Positions 55,095 through 63,569 of a DNA stretch of 64,000 nucleotides are shown one piece after another (the stretch's first letter is position 1; each line of letters starts with the position of its first letter). Both the position numbers and the translations under genes were made by a program. The notes beneath the pieces were generated by a model that saw only the letters and a list, made by a program, of their open reading frames with translations, was not told the DNA's origin and did not search any database. The stretch is from positions 1 to 64,000 of the forward strand of contig NZ_JACEHK010000017.1 of NCBI RefSeq assembly GCF_025377685.1. The letters are read 5' to 3'. The DNA is from Anaerobacillus sp. CMMVII. Lineage in GTDB: Bacteria > Bacillota > Bacilli > Bacillales > Anaerobacillaceae.

Positions 55095-55109
55095 CTGGAG
55101 GTTTTGTAG

Positions 55110-56399
55110 ATGGAACGGTTATTTAAGTTAAATGAGTTAGGAACGAATGTCAGAACAGAAGTGATAGCTGGTTTTACGACATTTTTGACCATGGTATACA
55201 TCGTAGTTGTCAATCCGGCGATTTTATCAGCTGCGGGAGTTCCGTTTGACCAAGTGTTTATTGCCACAATTTTAGCAGCCGTTATTGGTACGTTAATCAT
55301 GGCATTTTCAGCAAATTATCCGATTGCAGTTGCCCCGGGGATGGGATTGAATGCTTATTTTACAAGTGTTGTCATTTCCCAAGGAGTCAGCTATCAGGTC
55401 GTTTTTGGTACAGTCTTTTTGGCTGGTCTTTTGTTTTTGCTTTTAACATTTACAAAGTTTCGTGAAATGCTCATTCAATCGATTCCAGCTTCTATTAAAT
55501 ATGGTATTACATCAGGAATTGGTTTATTTATCGCGTTTATTGGATTACAAATGTCAGGGTTAGTCGTAGCCAGCCCGGCGACACTCGTAACAATTGGAGA
55601 TTTGCGCTCGCCAATAACGGCATTGACGATCCTTGGTTTATTTATTACTTTCGTTTTAATTGCCAGAAATATTAAAGGTGCGTTGTTTATTGGGATGCTA
55701 GTAACGGCACTTGTTGGTTATTTTACTGGGCATCTTGAAATCAATGGGATTGTTTCAACACCACCGCCGATCGTTTTCTTTGACATCGACATTGCAGGAG
55801 TATTTTCACATGCTTTATATACGGTTGTCTTTGCCTTTTTACTCGTAACAATTTTCGATACAACAGGAACACTAATCGGTGTAGCTGAGCAGGCAGGCTT
55901 AATGAAAGACGGCAAAATGAAAAAAGCAAAATCGGCCCTAACAGCCGATGCCGTAGCTACTACAGTAGGTTCTGCGTTAGGTACAAGCCCATCGACAGCT
56001 TATATTGAGTCATCCGCGGGTGTCGCAGCTGGTGGCCGTTCAGGATTAACGGCATTGGTTGTAGCAATCCTTTTCATGGTTGCCTTGTTTTTCTCACCGC
56101 TAGTTTCAGCAATTTCCGCGCTTCCGGCCATCACAGCTCCGGCGTTAATCATCGTTGGTTGCTACATGATGGAAGGCTTAGCGAAAATAAATTGGAAGAA
56201 GTTTGACGATGCCTTTCCTTCATTTGCGATTATCTTAACAATGCCATTAACATCAAGCATTGCCACTGGAATAGCCATTGGATTTATTACCTACCCAGTG
56301 ATCAAGCTAGTAAGTGGAAAAGGAAAAGAAGTACATCCAATTCTTTATATCTTTGGTATCATTTTTGCTATCCAAATGGTGTTTTTCCCAGCGCATTAA
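55110..56399 (+). CDS. pbuG: NCS2/AzgA family guanine/hypoxanthine permease
   Basis: 429 residues with about 12-14 membrane segments. Seen: ELGTNVRTEVIAGFTTFLTM, VAPGMGLNAYFTSVVI, ITSGIGLFIAFIGLQMSG, LVTIFDTTGTLIGVAEQAGL, LGTSPSTAYIESSAGVAAGG and SIATGIAIGF, all AzgA-family hallmarks. It imports guanine or hypoxanthine with protons. Both the PurBoxes and the guanine riboswitch upstream agree with this role. The ATG at 55110 follows TGGAGG. Confidence 0.94.
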   Translation: MERLFKLNELGTNVRTEVIAGFTTFLTMVYIVVVNPAILSAAGVPFDQVFIATILAAVIGTLIMAFSANYPIAVAPGMGLNAYFTSVVISQGVSYQVVFGTVFLAGLLFLLLTFTKFREMLIQSIPASIKYGITSGIGLFIAFIGLQMSGLVVASPATLVTIGDLRSPITALTILGLFITFVLIARNIKGALFIGMLVTALVGYFTGHLEINGIVSTPPPIVFFDIDIAGVFSHALYTVVFAFLLVTIFDTTGTLIGVAEQAGLMKDGKMKKAKSALTADAVATTVGSALGTSPSTAYIESSAGVAAGGRSGLTALVVAILFMVALFFSPLVSAISALPAITAPALIIVGCYMMEGLAKINWKKFDDAFPSFAIILTMPLTSSIATGIAIGFITYPVIKLVSGKGKEVHPILYIFGIIFAIQMVFFPAH

Positions 56400-56437
56400 A
56401 AGGGTAATATGCGCAAAATGTGAATATAGTTTAGAAG

Positions 56438-56473
56438 AGTTGTTCTCAATGGTATTGGGAGCAGCTTTTTTGT
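56438..56473 (+). terminator. Terminator after pbuG
   Basis: GTTGTTCTCAAT and ATTGGGAGCAGC form a stem with wobble pairs, followed by TTTTTTG. Confidence 0.7.
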
Positions 56474-56725
56474 TTTGTAAATAGAAAAAATGTAGTATTT
56501 GATACTTCGAGGTGAGGTTGAAAAGATAAAGTATAGTTCCATGATACATTTTGTGAAACAAGATTATTCTGGGTGTCACAGTGGATTTCGCCACAGTATT
56601 TATGTTTTGTCGAACGATATTTTAAGTAGACCCCATCTTTTCTTAGTAGAAGCTCTATTAATCGACAGTAAAATTAAAATGACCCTTTTATAATAGGATT
56701 CTATTAACTATTAAGGAGGGAAAGA

Positions 56726-57523
56726 ATGAAAACAATTTATCGTTCGCTTGTTTTATTGTTAACAATTACACTTTTATTTTCGACAACAGTATTAGCCAAA
56801 AATGACAATGCAAAAAAATCATTACTAGCTTTAGGAGACTCTATTCCTTATGGGTATAACCTTGGTGAAGACAATGACTCACCTTCTAAGGACGCCTTTC
56901 CATACCTAATCGGCGATGATAAAAATATGCGAGTTCGAAATTTAGCCGTGCCAGGGTGGAGAACAGATCAGCTGTTAGATGCTGTAGAAAACGAACAAAA
57001 ATTTCGCCAAGCAATTAAGCAGGCCGATGCAATTACGTTGAATATTGGGAATAATGATTTGTTGCAGGCGTTAGCTGTGGCTAATGCTGAAAGTGGTGGA
57101 GACCCATTTTGGTTTAATTATCATCTACAAGATCAAATTAATAAAAGTAACTTGTTTGAAAATTTAGGCTCTATTGTTGCTGAAATTCGTTCACTAACAG
57201 ATGCACCGATTGTCATTTATAATGTGTATAATCCTTTTCAGGTAAATGATACTTTACACGATATAGGTCAACTAGTTTTGCCAGGAATTAACCAATCATT
57301 TGGTCATGTTATTAGTGGGTTAAACGGAATTTACGGTGATGCTTTTGTTGCCGATGCTTATGGAGCATTTGGAACAAATCAAGCTGAATATGTGATTGCG
57401 GGTGATATTCATCCGACAGTTGAAGGGCAGAAGAAGCTAGCGGAGGTTGGAAATGATGTATTGGAGTCACTATTTGACTCAAAAAAAGGAAATTCAAAGC
57501 CCGAAAAAGCTATTAAACGATAA
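56726..57523 (+). CDS. Secreted SGNH/GDSL hydrolase
   Basis: 265 residues with a clear signal peptide (SLVLLLTITLLFSTTVLA, cut after VLA). GDSL block I ALGDSIPYGYNL (catalytic Ser), block III LNIGNNDLLQ, block V GDIHPTVEGQ (Asp-His). It is likely an extracellular esterase or lipase; the C terminus is basic. The ATG at 56726 follows AAGGAGGG. Between 56474 and 56725 I see no supported gene, only a short frame without a ribosome binding site. Confidence 0.93.
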   Translation: MKTIYRSLVLLLTITLLFSTTVLAKNDNAKKSLLALGDSIPYGYNLGEDNDSPSKDAFPYLIGDDKNMRVRNLAVPGWRTDQLLDAVENEQKFRQAIKQADAITLNIGNNDLLQALAVANAESGGDPFWFNYHLQDQINKSNLFENLGSIVAEIRSLTDAPIVIYNVYNPFQVNDTLHDIGQLVLPGINQSFGHVISGLNGIYGDAFVADAYGAFGTNQAEYVIAGDIHPTVEGQKKLAEVGNDVLESLFDSKKGNSKPEKAIKR

Positions 57524-57560
57524 GTTATCAAGACTTTAAAATACTTATTTTTTATACACT

Positions 57561-57600
57561 AAAAGCGCTGTAGAGGAAGAACTCTACAGCGTTTTTAAAA
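57561..57600. terminator. Bidirectional terminator after the SGNH gene
   Basis: CGCTGTAGAG and CTCTACAGCG form a perfect 10-bp stem with a GAAGAA loop, with TTTTTAAAA downstream and AAAA upstream, so it can also end the minus-strand gene. Confidence 0.85.
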
Positions 57601-57623
57601 GGGTGGTCCAGGCATCAAACTAA

Positions 57624-58253
57624 TTACTTATTCCAATCGCCTTTTGACTCATTCGTTAATAGTGTAACATTAATAACTTCGGTAGTAGTATCGCCTTTTG
57701 TAACTTTCTCAGAGGTCTGAATGTCAACAACCTCCATTACACCTTCAACAACGTCTTTAGTAGTCAAACTAGTTTCGCTTAACACTTTACCATTACTTCC
57801 CGGAGCACCTCGGTGCGTGATAGTAGTTTCTGTAGTTTCTGTAATAGTAAGCGGTGTTTCAGTGGTGGTAGTAGTAGTAATTGTCGTAGTCTCGTCCCAA
57901 GATGATTGTATAGTAGTTTTTTGAGTAGTAGTAGTAGTTACATACCTAAACCAATTTTGTGCAGGATGAAATTCTTTTTCTACTTTTGTATCAACTACCA
58001 CTAATTCTTCACTCGTACTGCTTTTGGTCTCAGTGGAAGACTCTTCGGAGGTTTCTCTATCAACTCTTAAATCTTCAGTTACTATCTCAGAGGTAGTAAC
58101 CAATGTTGTAATACCATTTGAGAAATTTGCGCTTTGTCCAGGAGCAGTTTCTAAGCCTTTACCTTTACCATTACTTGCAAGGGCACCAGTTGTCAAGCTA
58201 AGAGAAAGCAACAAAGTCAAAACTACTACAGATAATTTTTTTGCTTTTTTCAT
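57624..58253 (-). CDS. Secreted threonine-rich protein of unknown function
   Basis: 209 residues. Signal peptide MKKAKKLSVVVLTLLLSLSL...TGALA, then a mature chain very rich in Thr, Ser and Glu, with long Thr runs (YVTTTTTQKTTI, TTTITTTTTTETPLTITET) and the block FHPAQNWFRYV. No catalytic motif and no sortase or anchor signal is seen. It could be an O-glycosylated or fibrous surface protein. The ATG at 58253 is chosen for the AGGAG at the right distance. Its 5' leader holds the tandem pseudoknot RNA. Confidence 0.7.
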   Translation of the reverse strand: MKKAKKLSVVVLTLLLSLSLTTGALASNGKGKGLETAPGQSANFSNGITTLVTTSEIVTEDLRVDRETSEESSTETKSSTSEELVVVDTKVEKEFHPAQNWFRYVTTTTTQKTTIQSSWDETTTITTTTTTETPLTITETTETTITHRGAPGSNGKVLSETSLTTKDVVEGVMEVVDIQTSEKVTKGDTTTEVINVTLLTNESKGDWNK

Positions 58254-58263
58254 TTCCTTTTCT

Positions 58264-58303
58264 CCTCTTAATTTAATATTTTTTGACATAATTAAATAAG
58301 AGG
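58264..58303 (-). promoter_or_regulatory. Hairpin sequestering the Shine-Dalgarno of the Thr-rich gene
   Basis: CCTCTT-A-ATTTAAT (58264-58277) pairs with ATTAAAT/AAGAGG (58291-58303), with one bulged base. On the minus strand the arm next to the start codon contains AAGAGG and thus part of the AGGAG ribosome binding site. The opposite arm abuts the last base pairs of pseudoknot copy 1. Confidence 0.6.
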
Positions 58304-58305
58304 GC

Positions 58306-58446
58306 CGGTTACACCACTAGCTCGATATAGCCCAGGTGTCCAATTATAGGCTATACTTCATTGCATCCCCGTCTTGCGGGTCGGTTACACTACTAGCTCG
58401 ATATAGCCCAAGTGTCCAATTAAAGGCTATATTTCTATGCTCCCCG
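58306..58446 (-). ncRNA. Candidate tandem pseudoknot regulatory RNA in the leader of the Thr-rich gene
   Basis: Two 50-base copies (58306-58355 and 58382-58431) differ at three positions only; similarity extends a further 15 bases to a CCCCG. In each, 7-bp stem A (58326-58332 with 58349-58355) interleaves with 5-bp stem B (58311-58315 with 58335-58339), an H-type pseudoknot. Two of the three differences compensate: ACACC/GGTGT in one copy is ACACT/AGTGT in the other. Their position just before a sequestered ribosome binding site suggests a tandem riboswitch. I do not recognise the class, so ligand is unknown. Confidence 0.6.
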
Positions 58447-58817
58447 AAATTATTTAGTCCCAATTACCTAATTACTAGAGTAGTAGTTAGGATTTAGCGG
58501 TCTGAAGAATAGTTTTCGGTGGCCACCAAGTTATTTTTCAAATCACGCTTATAAATCGATTATATTGCCAAATCTAGTAAAATGATACAATATTTGGTCG
58601 ACAATACATTACAATATTTGTAAAAAAATGTCTAACTTTGCCCTCGGAAAAAACAACCTGGTACTATCATTGTAATAGTAAGTGTAGAAGAAATGCTTCT
58701 AATTACCTAGTGAGATTTCCCAAGGAACTAATTTATCACAAAAAAAGTGTTTGATAGTCGGAAGAAATTGGTCGGTTTGGGGAATATATAAGGACTGAAA
58801 TGTTTAGGAGGTTTAAT

Positions 58818-60368
58818 ATGAAAAAAGAAGTCTGGAGAAATCCTGTTTTTTCAATATCTGCTGCAGTCATATTTGTACTAGTCCTGCTAGGTGCAATTAT
58901 GCCGAGGGGGTTTGGACTAATTTCAGGTGCCTTGTTTAACTTTACGACAGTTAACTTTGGATGGTTTTACCTAATTGCCGTTTTTATCATTATTATCTTT
59001 TTAGTAGGTCTTGCCATTAGTAAATACGGTGCAATTCGAATTGGTGGAGAGGAAGAGCGACCAGAATTCCCCTTTTTCACCTGGGTTGGGATGCTATTCT
59101 CAGCTGGATTCGGTGTTGGTCTTGTCTTCTGGGGTGTTGCCGAACCAATGAGTCACTTTTTTTCACCACCATTTCGAGCGACTGAAGGGCAAACAATAGA
59201 AGCAGCAAGAATTGCTATGGGCTATTCCTTTTTTCACTGGGGTGTCAGTCAGTGGGCGATCTTTGCTATAGTCGGTCTTGTGATAGGTTTTTTACAATTT
59301 CGGAAAAAAAAGAACGGGTTGGTTTCAACAGCACTTGAGCCTATCACTGGTAATAAGCCTGTTGTTAAAAATACAATTGATATTTTAGCAGTTATAGCAA
59401 CCGTCATGGGGATTGCGACTTCGCTTGGCTTAGGTATATTGCAAATGAATGGTGGCTTGAACGCGGCTATAAAACCTGAAAATCCAATAAACCTACAATT
59501 TGCCATCCTAGTCTTTTTGTTTATTGCTTACATGCTATCATCAAGTACTGGTCTAGATAAGGGAATTCGATATCTAAGTAATTTAAATTTAGGACTTGCT
59601 TTAGGTCTGCTTTTATTTGTCTTTATTACTGGTCCAACCGTTTTTATTTTGGAGAGCTTTACCTTGGCTATTGGCGATTACTTTACGAACTTTATTAATT
59701 ATAGTTTACGTATGCAGCCGTACCGGGGGGGGACATGGGTTCGTGACTGGACAATTTTTTACTGGGCATGGGCCATTGCTTGGTCTCCATTTGTGGGTGC
59801 TTTCGTTGCAAGGGTCTCAAGAGGAAGAACAATTCGAGAATTCATTATGGGTGTCATGATTATACCACCTGTGATTGCTTGCTTATGGATTGCCACATTT
59901 GGTGGTGCAGCTTTATGGAATGATTTAAGAAATAATGCTGGAATTGCTGAAGCTGTGAATACAGACCTTACATTGGCTTTATTTCAGGTCTATGACTTTT
60001 TTCCATTAACGGGACTCTTGAATACACTCTCAATCTTATTGATCTTTACGTTTCTTGTTACATCGGCAGACTCTGCGACCTACATTTTAGCAAGTATGAC
60101 TACGAAAGGCTCTCTAAATCCCCAGCGCTTTGAAAAACTCGTGTGGGGAGCGCTGATGTCAGCGATAGCAGGGGTATTACTTTATGCAGGTGGGTTAGAG
60201 GCACTACAAACAGCATCACTAATCTCAGCCTTACCTTTTACTTTAATCTTATTATTATTGATGTTTTCAATCATCAAGTTGTTGAAGGATGAACCATTAC
60301 CGATTAGGAAGGCAGATTTACGAAGGTTCCGGCGTCTGCAAAAAGAAGCTGATAAAGAGAAGAAGTAA
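58818..60368 (+). CDS. opuD: BCCT-family glycine betaine/choline transporter
   Basis: 516 residues with 12 membrane segments. BCCT signature: the G-rich TM region GIATSLGLGILQMNGGLN and the Trp-rich betaine site DWTIFYWAWAIAWSPFVG. N and C termini are short and cytoplasmic; the C terminus is basic and helical as in osmosensing BCCTs. It takes up compatible solutes with Na+. The ATG at 58818 follows AGGAGG; an ATG at 58800 lies upstream of that site. The gap 58447-58799 contains no gene. Confidence 0.9.
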   Translation: MKKEVWRNPVFSISAAVIFVLVLLGAIMPRGFGLISGALFNFTTVNFGWFYLIAVFIIIIFLVGLAISKYGAIRIGGEEERPEFPFFTWVGMLFSAGFGVGLVFWGVAEPMSHFFSPPFRATEGQTIEAARIAMGYSFFHWGVSQWAIFAIVGLVIGFLQFRKKKNGLVSTALEPITGNKPVVKNTIDILAVIATVMGIATSLGLGILQMNGGLNAAIKPENPINLQFAILVFLFIAYMLSSSTGLDKGIRYLSNLNLGLALGLLLFVFITGPTVFILESFTLAIGDYFTNFINYSLRMQPYRGGTWVRDWTIFYWAWAIAWSPFVGAFVARVSRGRTIREFIMGVMIIPPVIACLWIATFGGAALWNDLRNNAGIAEAVNTDLTLALFQVYDFFPLTGLLNTLSILLIFTFLVTSADSATYILASMTTKGSLNPQRFEKLVWGALMSAIAGVLLYAGGLEALQTASLISALPFTLILLLLMFSIIKLLKDEPLPIRKADLRRFRRLQKEADKEKK

Positions 60369-60460
60369 TTAGTGACAAGTAACCTTTTTCGGAAAATAAA
60401 GATCGGCCAAGGATAAATGACTATCCAATTTTACAAATGAAAATTATATCGTTTCCTTAG

Positions 60461-60492
60461 AACCCTTGATATATGATCAAGGGTTTATTCAT
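60461..60492 (+). terminator. Terminator after the BCCT gene
   Basis: AACCCTTGAT and ATCAAGGGTT form a perfect stem with a short loop, followed by TATTCATT. Confidence 0.75.
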
Positions 60493-60700
60493 TGGTTTAA
60501 GCAAGTAGTCACTGAACATTACGACTTACTACTGAGCCTGTACCTATACTTTAGGATGAGGTTCAAATCAACCCGACAGGTATGATAGTTCACCCTGTTG
60601 CCGGATTATCCTGATGCAGAAATGAGAGTAATATTGTAAACAAGAAGAGCAACAACAAACTTTCAAACGAACAAAATATAGAAGGAGGTGTAAATACTCT

Positions 60701-61147
60701 TTGAAGGTCAAGAGTGGAAAGCTGATTATAGCATGTTTAATCTTATTTTTTGGATTTGGCATTAGTAGCATTCATGCTAGTGGCGACTCTGGTCAATTTC
60801 TCAAAACTTGGTATAATCAGCTTTTCCAAGTTGTGGTAGAAGATGTAGCTGCTAACGCTGATGAAAAATCACAACAAGAGTTAGCTAAGTTAATTGAAGA
60901 GAATGAGCAACTAATTCTTAATAGTCAAAAGCAGCTGGACGATGTTACAAACGAACTAAGTACAAGTATCGTGAATAATATCTCAGCATTAACTACAGAT
61001 TATGTTGATCAAATTGAAGAAGCAAAACAAAACATTATCAACCATGAGATCACAAGCGATTTACAACAATATGTCGATCAAAAGAAGGAACAAATTGATC
61101 GGGAAATAGCTGAACTCATCTTACAAATTGTAGAAGAAGAAAACTAA
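60701..61147 (+). CDS. Secreted WY-motif coiled-coil protein 1
   Basis: 148 residues. Signal peptide with cut after IHA, then FLKTWYNQLF and about 100 residues of charged coiled coil (EENEQLILNSQKQLDDVTNE, QYVDQKKEQIDREIAELI). TTG start at 60701, 10 bases after AAGGAGGTG. It is a short paralogue of the next two genes, sharing the W-Y motif about ten residues after the cleavage site. Function unknown; I recognise no family. Confidence 0.75.
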   Translation: MKVKSGKLIIACLILFFGFGISSIHASGDSGQFLKTWYNQLFQVVVEDVAANADEKSQQELAKLIEENEQLILNSQKQLDDVTNELSTSIVNNISALTTDYVDQIEEAKQNIINHEITSDLQQYVDQKKEQIDREIAELILQIVEEEN

Positions 61148-61232
61148 CTATTTGAGGATTTATTACCAAGGTATCAATTTAAAAATTAATTATAAAAAAT
61201 CCAAAATGTGAAAATCGAAGGGAGAAATTAAA

Positions 61233-62042
61233 ATGTTAAAAACAGTTAAAGGTAAAATCGCGGCAGGGGTATTAACAGTTACTTTAGTAAGCGGAGGTAT
61301 GGGTGTGGCATTTGCTAACACTAATGCTGGAGAACAATTAGAGAGATGGTATACAGAGTTGTTTAGTAGTAAAAAGGTAGAGATGGAGAATGACGTTAAT
61401 ATTTATGGACTAAGTTTAGTTGAGGATTTAAAAAATGACAAAAATCAACTGATTACTGACTCAAATCTCGATGTATCAGAGGCAGGAAGTACAGAAACAG
61501 GGAGAGTAGAGGGACAAATTACTTCAGCATTAGGTACACATAAAACTGATATTTCTAATATGGCAAATGATATTACTAAATGGGCTGGCGGTAAAGGTGG
61601 TCAAGCTAATGCAGGATTAATCTTTCATAATTTAAAAGATTGGAGAGCTTACTATGAAGGAGTAGTAGACGGAGTAATTAGTCAACAAAAAGCAAAGGCT
61701 ATGACAGAAGTTTTAAATGCTATTGCAGGTCAAGGTGAAACTTCCATCACTAACTTGGAAACTGCTGTAGAAAGTGCAAGGTCTGCTGCTGTCCTTGACT
61801 TAGAAGCTGCTATTCTAAAAGCGAAAACAGATATTGAAGGATTACTAGATGATAAAGCGAAAACTGATGGTGTAGATAAGCTTACAAACTACATTGATAT
61901 AAAGGTTGCAGCTGCAAAGAAAGAAATTGAAGATACTGCTAGTGATTTAGTAGAAGAGATTAAAGAGTCAATTTTAGAGTTAGGCGCCGAGTTAGAACGT
62001 GATGCTATACAAGATCTCCAAGATCTAGTAGACGGTATCTAA
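61233..62042 (+). CDS. Secreted WY-motif coiled-coil protein 2
   Basis: 269 residues. Signal peptide with cut after AFA, then QLERWYTELFSSKKVEMEND, a low-complexity middle (WAGGKGGQANAGLIF) and a helical Ala/Glu/Lys-rich second half ending IQDLQDLVDGI. No catalytic motif. The ATG at 61233 follows GAAGGGAG. The longest of the three paralogues; likely a structural or matrix protein of the envelope, which is inference only. Confidence 0.78.
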   Translation: MLKTVKGKIAAGVLTVTLVSGGMGVAFANTNAGEQLERWYTELFSSKKVEMENDVNIYGLSLVEDLKNDKNQLITDSNLDVSEAGSTETGRVEGQITSALGTHKTDISNMANDITKWAGGKGGQANAGLIFHNLKDWRAYYEGVVDGVISQQKAKAMTEVLNAIAGQGETSITNLETAVESARSAAVLDLEAAILKAKTDIEGLLDDKAKTDGVDKLTNYIDIKVAAAKKEIEDTASDLVEEIKESILELGAELERDAIQDLQDLVDGI

Positions 62043-62045
62043 CGA

Positions 62046-62099
62046 GTAGTAGTTTCAACTACCAGAAATCCTCCTACGAGGATTTCTGGCTATTACATA
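62046..62099 (+). terminator. Hairpin between WY proteins 2 and 3
   Basis: CAGAAATCCTC and GAGGATTTCTG form a perfect 11-bp stem with loop CTAC. No strong T tract follows, so it is likely a processing or partial-termination structure that sets relative expression of the two genes. Confidence 0.65.
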
Positions 62100-62117
62100 A
62101 AAGGAGGTTAAGTAAAA

Positions 62118-62720
62118 ATGAGTAGGTTATATAAATATAAAGTTGAAAAAAAACAAGGGTTTAAACGTAAATTTGTAATTGGACTTGTTTCTTTAAGTAC
62201 AACGTTTGTGCTGACGACGGGTGTAGCATTTGCTAATTCAGAGCTGAACATTTCTACTTTGCTGCAGGATTGGTATAGCAAAAAGGCCAATGAAGCCATT
62301 GTAAAAATGGAGGGTGAAGTTCAACGTGAATTAGAAGAACAAAAGCTACGTTTGAAGGAAGAAGTCCAATTAAAATTACAAAGCTCTGCCGAAGAGATCG
62401 ATAGTTTTACAGAAACCCAAACAAACAAAATTATTGCTGAGATTCAAAAGTATGCTGATGAATTGATTAAAAATGCAAATTTTTCCAATGGAGCTGAGAA
62501 GCAACAAATTGAAGCAAAGTTAGCTGCAATACAAAATGAGGCCACTCAAGCCATTGACGCTCTCTTTTCTAGTAGCGGTGAAGAAGCTACAGACCCAGCG
62601 TCTAGCAATAACGATTCTGATGTGATAGAAGAAGTAGAGGAAGAAGAAGAAATAAAAAAAGAAGATAAGAAGGAGAAAGGTCAAGAGAAGAAGAATGTAA
62701 AGGAAGAAGATCAGCCATAA
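62118..62720 (+). CDS. Secreted WY-motif coiled-coil protein 3
   Basis: 200 residues. Signal peptide KRKFVIGLVSLSTTFVLTTG...AFA, then LLQDWYSKKANEAIVKMEGE, a coiled coil rich in Glu/Lys/Gln (REL EEQKLRLKEEVQ) and an acidic-basic low-complexity tail (VIEEVEEEEEIKKEDKKEK). The ATG at 62118 follows AAAGGAGG. Paralogous to the two genes upstream; directly followed by a signal peptidase gene. Confidence 0.78.
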   Translation: MSRLYKYKVEKKQGFKRKFVIGLVSLSTTFVLTTGVAFANSELNISTLLQDWYSKKANEAIVKMEGEVQRELEEQKLRLKEEVQLKLQSSAEEIDSFTETQTNKIIAEIQKYADELIKNANFSNGAEKQQIEAKLAAIQNEATQAIDALFSSSGEEATDPASSNNDSDVIEEVEEEEEIKKEDKKEKGQEKKNVKEEDQP

Positions 62721-62788
62721 ACATATACATGCATTAAGAAAGTAAAACAACAGTAATAAACCTTATACTACTGGAAGGTGTATAACTC

Positions 62789-63367
62789 ATGCATGCAACT
62801 AAACTAGAAATTGATTCTAACGGGTTACAACAGAAAACTGAAGTTCCTAAGAATAACACCAAAAAAGAAATCATCGGCTGGGTTAAATTCATTTTTTTCT
62901 TAACACTTGCTGTATTCGTTATAAAGGGTAGTGTTGGTTTTACATTAGTGGCTGGGGATTCGATGCAACCTTCATTACGTGATGGAAGTCTTGTTTTAGT
63001 GAATAAATTATCTGCGACTTTTTCAGAGCCTAAATATGGAGATATTGTCGTTCTTGAAGAGGCTGGCTATGATGTGATCAAAAGGGTAATAGGGGTACCT
63101 GGAGATACAGTTTCGATAGAAGATGGAGTGGTTTACGTAAACCAACAACCATTACCGGAACTACACACAATTGGCGAGGCAAATAATATGCCGGCCATAA
63201 CGATTCAGCCGGGGAAGATTTTTGTGATGGGTGACAATCGGACACCAGGGGAAAGCTTAGATAGCCGTGATCCAAATGTTGGACCGGTATCGATTGAAAA
63301 TATTAAAGGATATGCAACTATATCTATTTTCCCATTTTATAAAATAGCCAAGCCGTTAAAATTATAA
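62789..63367 (+). CDS. sipS: Type I signal peptidase
   Basis: 192 residues. One N-terminal TM helix (IIGWVKFIFFLTLAVFVIKG), box B AGDSMQPSLRDGSLVLVN with the nucleophile Ser, box D YDVIKRVIGVPGD with the general-base Lys, box E GDNR...SLDSRDPNVGPV. This is the bacterial Ser-Lys (P-type) enzyme, not the SipW type. It is probably the enzyme that cleaves the three neighbouring precursors. The symbol is by family; the chromosomal sip genes cannot be told apart here. Confidence 0.85.
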   Translation: MHATKLEIDSNGLQQKTEVPKNNTKKEIIGWVKFIFFLTLAVFVIKGSVGFTLVAGDSMQPSLRDGSLVLVNKLSATFSEPKYGDIVVLEEAGYDVIKRVIGVPGDTVSIEDGVVYVNQQPLPELHTIGEANNMPAITIQPGKIFVMGDNRTPGESLDSRDPNVGPVSIENIKGYATISIFPFYKIAKPLKL

Positions 63368-63387
63368 GATTTTCAAAAAAAGTGTGA

Positions 63388-63430
63388 GGACTATCGCTAA
63401 TGTGATAGTCTCTTTACCTTTTTTTGACAA
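63388..63430 (+). terminator. Terminator after the signal peptidase gene
   Basis: GACTATC and GATAGTC form a 7-bp stem, followed by TCTTTACCTTTTTTTGA. Confidence 0.7.
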
Positions 63431-63569
63431 AAAAATTTTTCTTTCTACAATATGACAAGAAAACTAAACAAAAGGTGACAAAATAACCCCGTTGTTCAAT
63501 ATATAGAACATATAGTAAGATTTAACTAGAGTGGTTTTGTAAGTTTATTCCAAAAATAGGGGAAATTCC

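Noticed and set aside
56499-56693. 64-residue open frame between pbuG and the SGNH gene
   Set aside because: No ribosome binding site, no recognisable protein features; its start is an ordinary AT-rich stretch.
58306-58446. c-di-GMP-I riboswitch (GEMM)
   Set aside because: The GCAAACC, GAAA tetraloop and GGGACGCAAAGCC blocks are absent; the copies form pseudoknots of another kind.
60590-60640. Hammerhead ribozyme core (CCTGATGCAGAAA)
   Set aside because: The stem II between CTGATG and GAAA would have only two bases and no stem III is present.
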